The position numbers and the translations under genes are program-made. Below the pieces are notes generated by a model that made no database searches, was not told the DNA's origin, and worked only from the letters and a program-made list of their open reading frames with translations. Shown piece by piece: positions 12,210 to 23,171 of a DNA stretch of 64,000 nucleotides. The DNA is from Calonectria ilicicola (Eukaryota; Ascomycota; Sordariomycetes; Hypocreales; Nectriaceae). How positions within the stretch are numbered: position 1 is the stretch's first letter; the number at the start of each line of letters is the position of its first letter. The stretch spans positions 806,001-870,000 of the forward strand of contig CP085835.1 of the NCBI GenBank assembly GCA_020809705.1, read 5' to 3'.

Positions 12210-13157
12210 ATGGCAAGCCAGTACCCATTCCAAGACAAGGTGATTGCCATCACAGGCGCCAGCCGCGGCGCTGGGCTCGCCCTCACCCGCTACCTGCTCG
12301 TGCGCGGCGCCAAGGTGTCCATGGCGGCGACCTCGGAGGAGAATCTGGCCAAGGCCGTGGCTGAGATTGAAAGGGACATCCCAGACGTCAAGGGCCGTGT
12401 CATGACTTTCCCCGTCGACGTCAGCAACCCGGACCAGGTGAAGAACTGGATCGAGAAAACCGTTGCCGAATGGGGCGAACTTGACGGCGCAGCAAACGTC
12501 GCCGGTAAGTGGACTCGGCCGGCTGTGGCTGGCGTCCAACTATCAGAGACGAAAGATGGCTGACTTTCCTTCGCACCAGCCAAAATGAACAAGAGTATCC
12601 ACCCAATTGAGGATCTAGACATCGAGGAACTAAAGGAGATGCTGGACGTCAATGTGATTGGCACGTTTAACAGCATCAAATACGAGATGAAGCACATGAA
12701 GCCTGGCGGCAGCATCGTCAATTGCGGCAGCCAGCAGGTCAAGTACGCATCTGGAAACATGGGTGCATATGCAGCCTCCAAGAACGCCATTCGCGGCCTC
12801 AGCCAGGTCGCCGCATTCGAGGGTGGCGCCAAGTACCCCAAGAACCCAATCAGAGTCAACCTCCTATGCCCGTACGTGCATCTCAGCTCCCCAATCCTTC
12901 CCTCAGCCTGCTGACACTGTTCCTCCAGGGGATGTATCGACACGGACATGATCCGCCAGCCCTTGCATCTGCCCAATGGCGGGGGTACGTGGACCATGAC
13001 TGAGGACGACAACCTGACCTCAATCATCAAGCGCTACTCTAAACCTGACGAGATTGCCGCTACGATTGCCTTCCTTCTTGGTGATGAGAGCAAGTTCATT
13101 ACCAAGCAGGAATGGTACGTCGATGGAGGATGGATGGAAGCCAACTACGTAGCCTAA
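12210..13157 (+). CDS. Short-chain dehydrogenase/reductase (classical SDR)
   Basis: NAD(P)-dependent oxidoreductase, probably cytosolic. Exons 12210-12504, 12580-12871, 12929-13157 give 271 aa. Seen: cofactor motif TGASRGAG (15-22), N123 in the helix 4 position, S149 (VNCGSQQ), and catalytic Y162-x3-K166 (YAASK), then CPGCIDTDM. The usual NNAG is replaced by AANVA. The tail EWYVDGGWMEANY is typical of SDRs with a C-terminal substrate cap. The spacing and length fit the family well. Substrate unknown. The gene converges on the Zn2Cys6 gene 115 bp downstream, a common arrangement for pathway genes and their regulators (inference only). Confidence 0.93.
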
Positions 13158-13272
13158 GCATTGCATTTTTCAAACACTTAACGGGAGGCCATAGTCCATT
13201 TAGATATCCTAATGTACATGTTGATTATTTCGCTCATAGGCGTTTAATGAAAAAAGAAAACATCATTCGTGT

Positions 13273-15626
13273 TCAATTCTCATCGAAGAAGTTAAAAGCC
13301 AGGTTGGTCAAGTTTTGGTCGTAGGTCCAAGCAAACATGTCCTCAAGCGCCTCCGCTGGAAACGGCTGCTCCACTCCGGCATTTGAGTCGTTCATCTGGG
13401 CATGCGGCAGACAGCCCCGCTCGTACAGCTCAAACTGGTGCAAATTCTCGCTGTTCAGCTCGTCTGCGATGCTGGGGCACAGGTCCACTTCCCACTGCGC
13501 CGCCAGGGATCGAATGGCTCGGATAGACCGATTGGCCCAGTCCCAGTTAGTATTCATCTCGTATAGAGCTTTGATACATATGCAGAGACATCGCATAGAC
13601 TCTCCGCTCGCGCCTGAGCCTGAAGCTTTGACGTCTAAAAGCAGAATAATGGCCGCCGTAAAAGTAGGGTGCACCGCAGAAATGGGCATACAACGCTAGG
13701 CAGTTTAGTTAATATTAGAAACTACATATTTTCCTTGGCCAATAGGAAATTTTTCGCTTACGTTTGTATAGTTATTCCTGTATATGCGCAGGATTCTCGA
13801 AATTTTCACGGCTGACACCTTGCAAAAGCGCGAATGTATATCTTTCCCTTCAGGGTCATATTCCACCGGGTTGTGACCGCGATGAAGGGATTTGAAGAAT
13901 GGCCGGTGTATCAAAATAATCGAGTGGTGGTATTGCAGACTAGGAACATCAGCCGTCAATCGCAGGGGGCCAGAAAAGGCAGGTCAACAGGCTACGCACT
14001 GAAGTTGGTAAACATATGGGGCTGAAGGCTGCAGGCTTGACTCGGAAATTTTAAGCGATTTCGGTAGCTTATCGAAAAACTTTACAGCTTGCAGATGCGT
14101 TTTCATGACGCGTTCTTCTCTTTCCCGATCGGTCCATGAGGATCGTTGGGCGTACCTAAAAGTTCAGCCTCGGCAATAATCACGACCCGAATTTGGTTGC
14201 TTACAATTGATCAATTACTTCAGACGTGATAATCATTATCTCGCATGTGTACATGGCATTTTCGTTAATATGGGAAGTGGGAAATGGCTCAGAAATTTTC
14301 GCTTGTTCTGCAGTGAGAAATGAAAGAGGCGGGAACTTTCCGGTCGGTTTAGTCGTGGTGATGTTGTACTCTTGGATACTTGCAGGTCTTCCCATTCCGA
14401 GACAGTAGAGTCTTACCCATCGTCAGCACTCTATATAGCATCTCCAAGATCAAACTTACTTGTCCAGCACGTAAATTCCCCAAAAGGCAACGTTGCGTGC
14501 TTCAACGTCTTCTTCAGAGACCAAGCCTTTCGATGCATACGCCGTGCAATCCGACTGCAACCCCAGGTTCATGGCCATTCGTGTCGCCATGCCTATGTAC
14601 ATAAATCCAAGTCCCTCATTATCTATTGAAGCGAAGAATAATCCGAGAAGTGCAGTCGCTTGGACCGTGGATGTCGTGGGCGCTTCATATTCGCAGTGAA
14701 GCATTATTTTAGCTTGCATCGCAAACGCCTCCCCTGCCGTGTTTGCGTCATCTGGGTCAGCTCTGAGTTCAAGCCTTGGGGAGTAGCGGGACGCGAGAGC
14801 AAGGATTGCATTAAGAAGAAGTGGAGTGCAAAACCTTGCAGACTTTTCCACGTAGAGGTCAAGGACAAACGATTCTCTGGGCACAATGTACTGCCATGAA
14901 TTTTGCCACTTCCAAAATAGACTGAGCAGGTGGTCTCGCAGTTCATCGGAGGGTTCAAAGTATCCCGGTGACAATTGAGCGACAGCTATACCACGGTTTC
15001 GCGCCTCAAGTGACGATGGCAGCCTCAGAGTGTGATTCTGGATAATATCAAAATTGCTAGAGGCACCGAAGAAACGTAATTCTCCAGCATCTCCGAGGGT
15101 AAAACAACCCAGTGCGTTTGTCAACTCATCCACGGACTCCTCTTTCGCGTCGTCGGATAGTTCGGGAACGGCTATCAAATCCGACGGAACGACAACGGTC
15201 TCTTCGTGTTCACAATACCCGTCCGGATCATCTTCAGGCAGTGGTCCAGATGTGCCCAAGGCGAGCGCGAGTCTTTTCTCGAGACTTGCGACGCGTGCTT
15301 CCAATGCCATAATGTATGCATTGCTAGGTCTCCTATTATTCTGTAAGTGGTGGGTGGATACTCGAGGCTCGAAACCATACTTTCGCTTACTCTCGGCCTG
15401 GGTATATTCACAGTCCTGTTCACGGTAGTTGCAGGCACTGCATTTTGGCTGGTTTCCATCACACTACCCAAAGTTTTACGAGTTAGAAAGCAGGCAGCTA
15501 ACGAAGGGTTTCGATGTATTGCCACTGTGCATGAATTACCTTTGTCCTTTTAGCTCGGCAGCCATTGCAGGCAAGCGTGATCCGCTTTCTCGGATTCCGC
15601 TGGGTTGGTTCCGTCACGTCAGGCAT
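13273..15626 (-). CDS. Zn(II)2Cys6 transcription factor, NirA-like
   Basis: Six exons: 15626-15540, 15463-14460, 14411-14205, 14155-14000, 13939-13762, 13695-13273, giving 684 aa. The zinc cluster is C20-x2-C23-x6-C30-x6-C37-x2-C40-x6-C47; intron 1 separates the first two cysteines from the last four. A coiled-coil-like stretch (MALEARVASLEKRLALAL) follows, then the fungal-specific domain with SPGYFEPSDELRDHLLSLFW, ALLLLFF-like helices, MATRMAMNLGLQ, NVAFWGIYVLDK, LGMGRPASI and QYHHSIILIHRPFF, the order seen in nirA-type regulators. I chose ATG 15626 over an in-frame upstream ATG at 15704 because the latter adds an unconserved tail. It probably controls nearby or dispersed metabolic genes; the target is unknown. 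Confidence 0.92.
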
Positions 15627-16174
15627 TTCGGAATCCCACCGCACGACGTGGCTGGCTGGCTGCGGCAAATGTACACAAAATTTGGAAAAAATACTAAAAA
15701 TCACTGCAAAGTTTAGAAATGATTCGCGGGGTCAACGACCGTCAAATACTTCGTCGACACGGCTAGCCCATATCAAATGACGCTCAGGCTAGCCAAACTC
15801 AGATATGGCGCTGAGGTTCTGATTGGTCTTGGAGTGAATGAAATGCGGGGGATCCACGAACTGACAGTTGGTGTTGATAGTGTGTGTGGTCACGTGACTG
15901 GGACCGCCAGGCGTTTGTGAAGGGCTGAGGTTGGCTTTGCGATCACTAAGGGATACCAATATTCTTTAAAACAATTGATGTGAATTTTCAAATCGCATTT
16001 ACTAGTATTTGTCAAAGTATACGCGACCATATACCCTCCTAGAGATGTCGTATAGCTATAGGGTAGGTGGGGCCATGCTTGCTGTGTTTTGTGATGTCAT
16101 GCCCTTTATTAGTGATAAATGATTCTTGTGCATTCTCATAACCAAGTGACAAAGTCCCAACCTCAAACAAAGGC
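15627..16174. other. Intergenic region
   Basis: Promoter side of the NirA-like regulator and 3' side of the RlpA-like gene. I see nothing else in it. Confidence 0.4.
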
Positions 16175-16843
16175 TCAAGTAAAATACCAACTGATTGGAA
16201 CTTGCCCGTCCGCTTGGTCAGCAATAGTACTGAATGCTGCAACTGACAGGTTTATTGAATTGGCGTTGACGCAGGTTAGACAGACACCGGCCACGACGAC
16301 ATCGACGGAGAGACCATTGTCGGTATTGGTAACACGGATACTCGCGCTACAGTATGGCGATGGATCGGTAGTATCGGCTCCATACCAACTATCAGGAAGA
16401 GTAACAATCAGGTCTGTATCCTTGTTGATATTTCCACATGCGCCCTGTTCACCGTCTTGGTAGAAAAAAGTAGCAAACCCGCCCGTGTTCACAGTGGTCG
16501 GCAAAGTCCTCGTTGAAGACGTAGTGGCTGATGAAGAGGTTATTGAGTCCGTTGCATCCACCACTGTAGTAGCCTCATTGGTCGTGATGGTGGAACTTGA
16601 CGAACTCGTCATATCGGGGGTAGTGGTGATGAAACTGGTAGTAAGAGTCGTAGTTGTGTCGCTCGGTACGAAGGTAGCAGTTGTAGATAATCCAGATACC
16701 CCTGCACTTGTAGCACTGATGCTTAGTACGGTCTCTATGCTCGAGTAGGTCTCTATGCTGGAACTCCGGAGTTTGCACAGGCCAGCAGCATAGGCAGCCT
16801 CAATTGCGAGACCTGTAAGAGACAGTAGAAGCTTGCCTTGCAT
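16175..16843 (-). CDS. Secreted RlpA-like double-psi beta-barrel protein
   Basis: Single exon, 222 aa. Residues 1-20 form a signal peptide ending AAYAA. Residues about 40-115 are a Ser/Thr-rich, mucin-like linker likely O-glycosylated. The C-terminal about 105 residues match the RlpA-like/expansin-like double-psi barrel: GGFATFFYQDGEQGACGNIN, PYCSASIRVTN, VVVAGVCLTC, then NSINLSVAAFSTIA and GQVPISWYF. Proteins of this kind act outside the cell on walls or are expansin-like with no known catalysis. The position usually occupied by Asp (DLS) is Asn here (INLS), so hydrolytic or lytic activity is doubtful. The alternative is a cell-wall structural protein. Confidence 0.85.
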   Translation of the reverse strand: MQGKLLLSLTGLAIEAAYAAGLCKLRSSSIETYSSIETVLSISATSAGVSGLSTTATFVPSDTTTTLTTSFITTTPDMTSSSSSTITTNEATTVVDATDSITSSSATTSSTRTLPTTVNTGGFATFFYQDGEQGACGNINKDTDLIVTLPDSWYGADTTDPSPYCSASIRVTNTDNGLSVDVVVAGVCLTCVNANSINLSVAAFSTIADQADGQVPISWYFT

Positions 16844-18211
16844 TTTTCTTTTTGGCGTGGGAACAATAAAAATGATGCTCGAAATCCAGAGAGAGAGCTG
16901 TCATTCTTGGCTGAGCCTTATACGAAGATTAGGCTGGGATGGCGGCTCCCAGTCAGGGGGAATAGCTTAGTTAGCCCTCAATCTACTAGCCAATAGTTTT
17001 GAACAAGGTTGAATGGTGGCTAACCAGTGCCGCACTAACTTGCTGATTTGCCGCATTATCCGTGCTAGGCCACAAGAATCTATCCTCTCGAGTGCTCTTT
17101 ACTTTTTAGAATGGAAATTGCTTTCATCGATTATCTCCCTTCATTCTAGGGAGTAAAATCGCTGCCTTGAGAGATAGGCAAAGCTCCAAGAGATGTGTCA
17201 GAAACCGAATGTGTTGGAGATGTATGGGCACCTAGATCCTAGTCCATGAATGGCATGCGAAACCATTTATAGAACCACGCACAATATCATGGAGATGCAC
17301 ATCAGAATTTTAGCTGATTTGCGCTACTTGCGACGAAATACCATAGCCATCTCATCTTTCCTTTTAAATGCCACTCCTCGCTCCCCGGATACGACGATGC
17401 TGTCAGACAGAAGTGACATGGACTAGTAGACTTAATTGGGTTAGAGCAAGAAGACCACGCCACTCGACCGCAAAATTAAATTAATTTGATGTCACCAGTG
17501 CTCCTGATACGCGGAGCTGAACCGTTTAGTTTATTCTTTGCATGTTGGCGAGCAAAAATTTGTCACTTGCGGTCAAGTCGCGCCACAACTGATGGGCCCC
17601 GTGTTTGCTTTTCAGTCGCGATGCTCCAAGGCCCACACCGTCGGCGCGTCTCATTTATCCGTGAGCTGTTCCATCCCTCGTCCTGATGTCCGTCATTGGC
17701 CTATTAGTCCGCTTCGGCACAGATACGATCCGATATTCTGGAAATCGAAAAGTCTGAAATCGTGAGAGTATTTTCATGGGGAATTTCTGTTGTCACTGGT
17801 ATCTGGCTTAATTAGAGGTGCGTTGACTTAGGTATAGTAGTTGACACTCAGTATATAGCTCACTTCTATACATTTGTTCTTTTTAGAACATGGCATCGTC
17901 AGTCATTGCTATCGCAAATATCAAAAAGGCGACTTTTGTCACTATTCGTTGTATGGGGACCTGGATGGAGAAGCGGACGTGCGGCTGAACTTGACAAGAC
18001 AGGGATTGTGACTCCGGTATCGGGCGGATGCACATACGAAATAAGGTCCTGCAGTTTAGTAAATCGATTTATATTCTTCAAAATCCCAAGAAAATAGTAT
18101 TATCTCATTATGAGCGTGACTGTATTTGATGAAAAAAAAGGTTGTTTGGATGATGTCTTTGTTGATGTGATCGTTTCACTAAGCTGAGGCTAATTCATTT
18201 GCAGAACCCCC
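16844..18211. other. Intergenic region
   Basis: No recognisable gene in 1.37 kb; only short open frames with no family resemblance. It contains the divergent promoters of the RlpA-like and monooxygenase genes. Confidence 0.4.
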
Positions 18212-19381
18212 ATGGAAACTAAACCCAAAGCCTTGATTGTTGGTGCAGGTATTGCTGGACTTTCAGCAGTCTGGTGGTTGGATAAAGCTGGCTGGAGCTC
18301 TATCATTATTGAACGAGCCGCCTCGATCCGAGATGGAGGTTACGTGGTCAGCATCTCAGGCCTTGGCTTGGAAACTGTCCAGGCAATGAATTTAAAAGGT
18401 CTTCTGGATTCTATAACTTACATATTCGAAGAAAATGTTGTCAGGGACAATTCTGGGCGCGAAATGATCCGTCTTCGATATGAGGACGTCCACGGCGGAG
18501 TCGAGAACCTGGCCTTATCTCGAGGTGATATTGCTCACGCACTGGCAAAAGCTTTACCCAAGACGGTTGATATCCGGTTTGGACAGACTTTGACGGCCAT
18601 TTCTGATGACGGGGCAAAGGTTCATGCAACCCTGGAAAGTGGCGAAACTATCGAGGCCAACCTCTTGATCGGCGCAGATGGAATCCGCTCTTCTATTCGG
18701 GGCCAATTTTGGAAGGACACGGAATGCTTGGAACATCTCGGCTATTCGTACGCCGTATATGATATTGAGGGCAATAATGAGCTCCAATCTGATTGTGTTT
18801 CGTTCAATAGTCCTGGTCATCTCGATATATTATATTCCTTGCGCAGCAACCGAGTGGCTGCTTTGCATATCTGGCGAGACGATCAGGTAACGTTGCAAAA
18901 TACACAGGATAGGTTTGGAGTAATCCGAAGTGTTACTTCTGGAGGTTCTTAGCTGGTTGCCGATGTTATTGATCGTGCCGAGGAAGCCGAAGCCTCGCCC
19001 GTCATTGACACTCTGACCATGGTTACCCTTCCCAACTGGTCCAAGGGGCGCATTTTGCTACTTGGCGATTCCGCTCACTGTCTCACGCTCCTTTCTGGTC
19101 AGGGGGCTGGAATGGCCCTTGCATCTGCGGAGATTTTAAGCAAAGAGTTGATGGCCACCAAGAATATTTCCGAAGCCCTCGCCAACCATGAAAAAAAGCT
19201 TCGACCAGTCATCGAAAAGCTTCAGCAGCGCAGCCGAAATATGGCTTCCATGTACATCCCAAAGAGCAAATTCATGTACTATTTACGAAATATGTTTGTG
19301 AAGTTGGTGCCAACTTCATGGATTGCATCCTGGCATGCAAATAGTTCGAAGCTCGAGGTGGAGTTGACAAAGTCGCATTAA
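18212..19381 (+). CDS. FAD-dependent monooxygenase interrupted by in-frame TAG
   Basis: Flavoprotein hydroxylase of the UbiH/PHBH class. Residues 6-16 carry the dinucleotide fold ALIVGAGIAGL, the middle has LLIGADGIRSSIR (DG motif), and the C-terminal half has GRILLLGDSAHC (GD motif) with LSGQGAGMALASAEIL. The frame runs through a TAG at 18950-18952 between RSVTSGGS and LVADVIDRAEEA; sequence on both sides looks like one protein of 389 aa. The 66 nt at 18887-18952 begin GTAACG and end TTCTTAG, so splicing them out would also remove the stop and keep frame, at the cost of 22 residues that look coding. Read literally the product is a 246-aa protein without the GD motif. Either a nonsense allele or an intron; substrate unknown. 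Confidence 0.78.
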
Positions 19382-20102
19382 GTGAGCGGGCTTGTGGATT
19401 TCAGGGCAAGGAATGATCGAGATAACGGTCACAGTACATGTTTTCTTTCGAATATTAATTAAATTTGATTGATTTATACTCGTTGAATGAAATTCCCAAA
19501 TAAGTAGTTTTCTCGGATGCCATTCACTTGCTGAGTAGAACAGCATCTCTTGAGCGAAATGACACCCAAAGAAGAAATCTTCTTAAACGATGAATATACT
19601 ACGCATGAATTAGCTCTGTTAATTTAATTTCTAGGTCCTCTATTTATCTACAGGCGAATCAGGATCATAGTTAATAGCTTGGAGGTTTAAATCAAATGCG
19701 CTCTCAATCTCTTTGCATTCGGGAATGCTTGTGCTTGCATTCCTCACTTGTGCACAATAGAACATTGAAATTAGCACATGTTTATACAGGGGAAAAGGTC
19801 GAGGCCAATAATATCTTCGCTACTATGGCAACTATCCGTTCCTATTCGTGGCAATGGATGTGCCCCACCAATGTTTCAGGACTCGGGGTCATAATTCTCA
19901 CAGCCCAATTGTACTGAAATGAACGTGCCGGGAAATACCATTGCTGACATCACCTCGAATTTTTTATTGGATCTCTTAGCGCCCCTGGGTTAGGTATTAT
20001 CCCGTAACGGCCATCGACTGATGCTTGACAAATTCTCGTTGCCTGACTTCCCCGCATCATCATCAAACCAAACCCAGAGCATAACAACAAGCATCATCAG
20101 CT
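19382..20102. other. Intergenic region
   Basis: AT-rich, 721 nt, no gene recognised; it presumably holds the promoter of the DUF4238 gene. Confidence 0.4.
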
Positions 20103-22503
20103 ATGGAGTCATCAACTGCCGTACCTTCCCAATATCACCACTATGTGCCTCAATTTCTTTTGAAAAACTTTGCTCACAAATACAAACCTCCAAAGGGCCG
20201 ATCAGCTGCCCCCAAAAACAAGGCAATTGGCAAAGCGGCCAAAAAGCTACACAAAGGGGACCTTGTCCTCAACTATGTGGACTTGTCCCCCGAAACGCCG
20301 GAGCGTAAAGAAGTACTCGTAAAGAGAGTATTCGGACAAACAGACATGTACCGAGACGTGACGAAACCATACAAAGAGCAGCATCGGGTCGAGGAAATGT
20401 TCAGCCGACTTGAATCCGATGCCAGCATTGTGTTCCGCAAGATTACGCAGGCCTTTCAAAATGGATCAGATAGTATCTGGATCACACGCGTGGACAGAAA
20501 CCTGGTCAGGAAGTTTTTGTTTCTCATGAAATATCGGAGCTCTGCTTTTCACCGTCGCTTCTATCATGACTTGGCGACTGATTATGACGCCAACGATAGA
20601 GCAGGACTGCTTGAATATATGCGCAATAGGGGATTTGTATATCCAATGGATGTTTGGTTGGATAACATCAAAGTCATCATCGATCTGGAGATGGATGATG
20701 ATTTGAACTGGGTATCAGAGCTTCCAAAGCGCATATTTCCAGATGATGCTCGGTGGGCAATAAGCCATATGCAGTCAATGTATATGGCCATTTGTACACC
20801 ATCCGGTCCCCAAGAGGAGTTTCTCCTCACAGACAACAGTTATCGCATTTTCGAAGGTCCGAGTAATGAGACCTTTTACGCAAATGCAGGCACTAGCGAA
20901 GGGAGTGCCTGGTTCAATTTTCATGATTTTGCGCCTCTGTCTCCAAAGCTTATGATAATATTCCGAAGTGTCTTACTTCCCGAACCAGTGGACGACCAGT
21001 GTGAATCTTGGAGCCGCTACAAGAAAGAGGCATGGCCTTTGGTGGTCGAGAAACCATTTGGGAACGGCACCAATTCGGTTCTTGCTGATCTTCCTGTATG
21101 CAAACCAAGAAACAACTATTCTCAGTTTGTCAACAACAGACTGCAACTGCTTCCAGGACAAGATGGTTCACTGCAACCAGATCACCAGTTTTGTTTCAAG
21201 TTTTTCCCCGTTAACACAAATCACCTCAACAGAATCAATGCCATTCTTTTGGAAAACAGTAGCACGTGCGATGGCATCGTATATGATTCCGTGCAAAGTT
21301 TCCGAAAGACTCTGGAATTTTTCATGACGGAGCCTGTCCACCCAGGAAAACGCGTGTCTTCACATCCTAGAGATCCAAGACTTCAAAGTTTGAAGAAGCT
21401 AGCGAATGTACTAAAAGAACTTGGGTCTAACGCGAATCCTGTCTGGGAAGAGATAGCCATTCCGGAATTAGATGATGAGTCAAAGGCACGACTGGCCATT
21501 AGTTGTCTAAAGTCGAGACTTCCGCTGTTATTAGATCATATTCCAGAAGACAGCCCGACTGAGTTTATGCAGCTCTACTACACCTTGGGTAAGTTGCCTT
21601 GCAAGCAGGCTTCGGGACCTACTAACGCCAGTGAACCATGGACAGGTGGATCAAAGAAGAAACTTGCACGTGATTTCGAGCAGTCTGAATTGATGCTCAG
21701 ATTACGTATCAAAATCGATGTGTGGTCTAAAGGAGTGAGGGAAGAGGTCCGTCAAAAGAATCGGGATGAACTTATTGATACTTATCTTGAATTTCCACGT
21801 CGTCGAGTATGGTTCTATGTCAAGCGTTGGCGCATCATGGCGATAAAAGGCCCAAACAGAACCGGATCCTCAATTAACCTTCAGGACGAAGAATTCGCCC
21901 TGTCTGGACCGGAAGACGTCATCGCAAGTTGTTAGTCGGCCTGATCTAGGGTGTAAATCTTTACTAATGACTTCCACAGCATGGAGAGTCATTGAACAGA
22001 CAAAGTTCAATAGGCTAATGTACAATACCGTCCGTAATGATATCATCTTGCGGACGGCCCTAGGATTCAATCCCTGGCCAGAAAACAGGTTTACCTTCGG
22101 TAAGCTGCGAGGCCATCAACGGCCGCAGGAGATGCTATTTATGAGTATGTTCTCACACAGAGGGGTTGATTGTATTGATAGCTAATAATAAAACAGATAA
22201 TCTTCGAGATTGTGGTAATATTCAAATCACCCTAGGTGACGTACCCATTTACTAAGAGAAAACATAGGTATCAAAGCAATCGAGGAGCGAGTTCAATCTC
22301 ATGAGGCGATGATGAGAATAACTGGAGTTTGTAAACCTGATGAAGGGGGTAGGAGTATTTTGGATGAGGATCAGGGGATTGAATTAATGAGCAGGCAAGC
22401 ACTAAAAAATCAGATCAAGTATGTATTGGGGCAGAAGTTGGAAGCTCAACTGTTGGAACAATTGGCAGTCATTTTCTTTGAACTGATCTACCCGGTCATG
22501 TAA
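20103..22503 (+). CDS. DUF4238 family protein
   Basis: Begins with QYHHYVPQFLLKNFAHK (residues 10-26), the hallmark HHYVPQFLLRNF of DUF4238, a family of unknown role found in bacteria and fungi. Exon 1 is 20103-21927 (608 codons), then 21980-22144, 22197-22235 and 22268-22503, giving 754 aa. The last intron (22236-22267) would be only 32 nt; without it the protein would stop at 22255 (682 aa). I prefer the long form because the last exon reads as plausible protein ending ALKNQIKYVLGQKLEAQ and FFELIYPVM, as in relatives. The first intron has a weak GTTGTT donor. No signal peptide or membrane segment. Function unknown. Confidence 0.82.
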
Positions 22504-22768
22504 GGAGAATTAGAAGAATTCAGAGATACTGGAGCATGATATTTCAATACAGAGAAAACAGTATGGATCATTTGTTCGTGTGATTCAAAAAATGCAGCCA
22601 TCGTTGGAACCTTAGAGAATGCTATTGAAGTAGATGCAGAGATTCAGAGATTGGCGAGTATCCACATTGCTTATCGCGCGCGATAAGACGCGTCCACAAA
22701 AGCCATCAACAAACAACAACAGCAAAAAGAGAAAGCCTCGCATATGCTCGCAATCGTATTATAGGAAC

Positions 22769-22851
22769 AGCCCGATGCGGGGGTCGAACCCGCAACCTTG
22801 AGATCGCGTACTCGTAAGAGTCTCACGCTCTACCGATTGAGCTAACCGGGC
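22769..22851 (-). tRNA. tRNA-Lys(CTT) with 10-nt intron
   Basis: The minus strand folds as a full cloverleaf: acceptor GCCCGGT pairs with ATCGGGC, D-arm TAGCTCAATCGGTAGAGC, anticodon stem TGAGA/TCTCA, and T-arm GCGGG-TTCGACC-CCCGC. The anticodon loop reads CTCTTA, then the 10-nt intron at 22805-22814 after position 37, then A. Anticodon CTT decodes AAG lysine. The mature form is 73 nt; CCA is not encoded. Confidence 0.95.
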
Positions 22852-23171
22852 GTGGCTCGAATTGTTGATGTCGGGGGAGCCATGATCGCCTCATCTTGCA
22901 CAGTGTGGGCTGGACCGAGAAAAATTTTACAGTTGTGGAGACAACCCACACCAAGACTAGGAACTTGGTTGTAGCTAGCAGCTGTGAAAATTCCCGAGCT
23001 GGCAGAATATATTATCGATAATATTTATAACCCAAATTCCAGATTTGGCCCTTCCCGGCTGATCCCCCAGGGATAGCATTTTCCACCGACCATGTGGTTT
23101 ATGTCCATCATACTTCCCAATAACTTGTAAACGATGGCAATCACTTTTGTCAACCACGAGTCACAAGGACT
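22852..23171. other. Intergenic region
   Basis: About 320 nt between the tRNA and the nitrilase stop codon; I see no feature. Confidence 0.4.

Noticed and set aside
15627..15704. Upstream ATG for the NirA-like regulator
   Set aside because: It would add 26 residues with no known pattern and sits far from the zinc cluster; ATG 15626 fits the usual short N-terminus.
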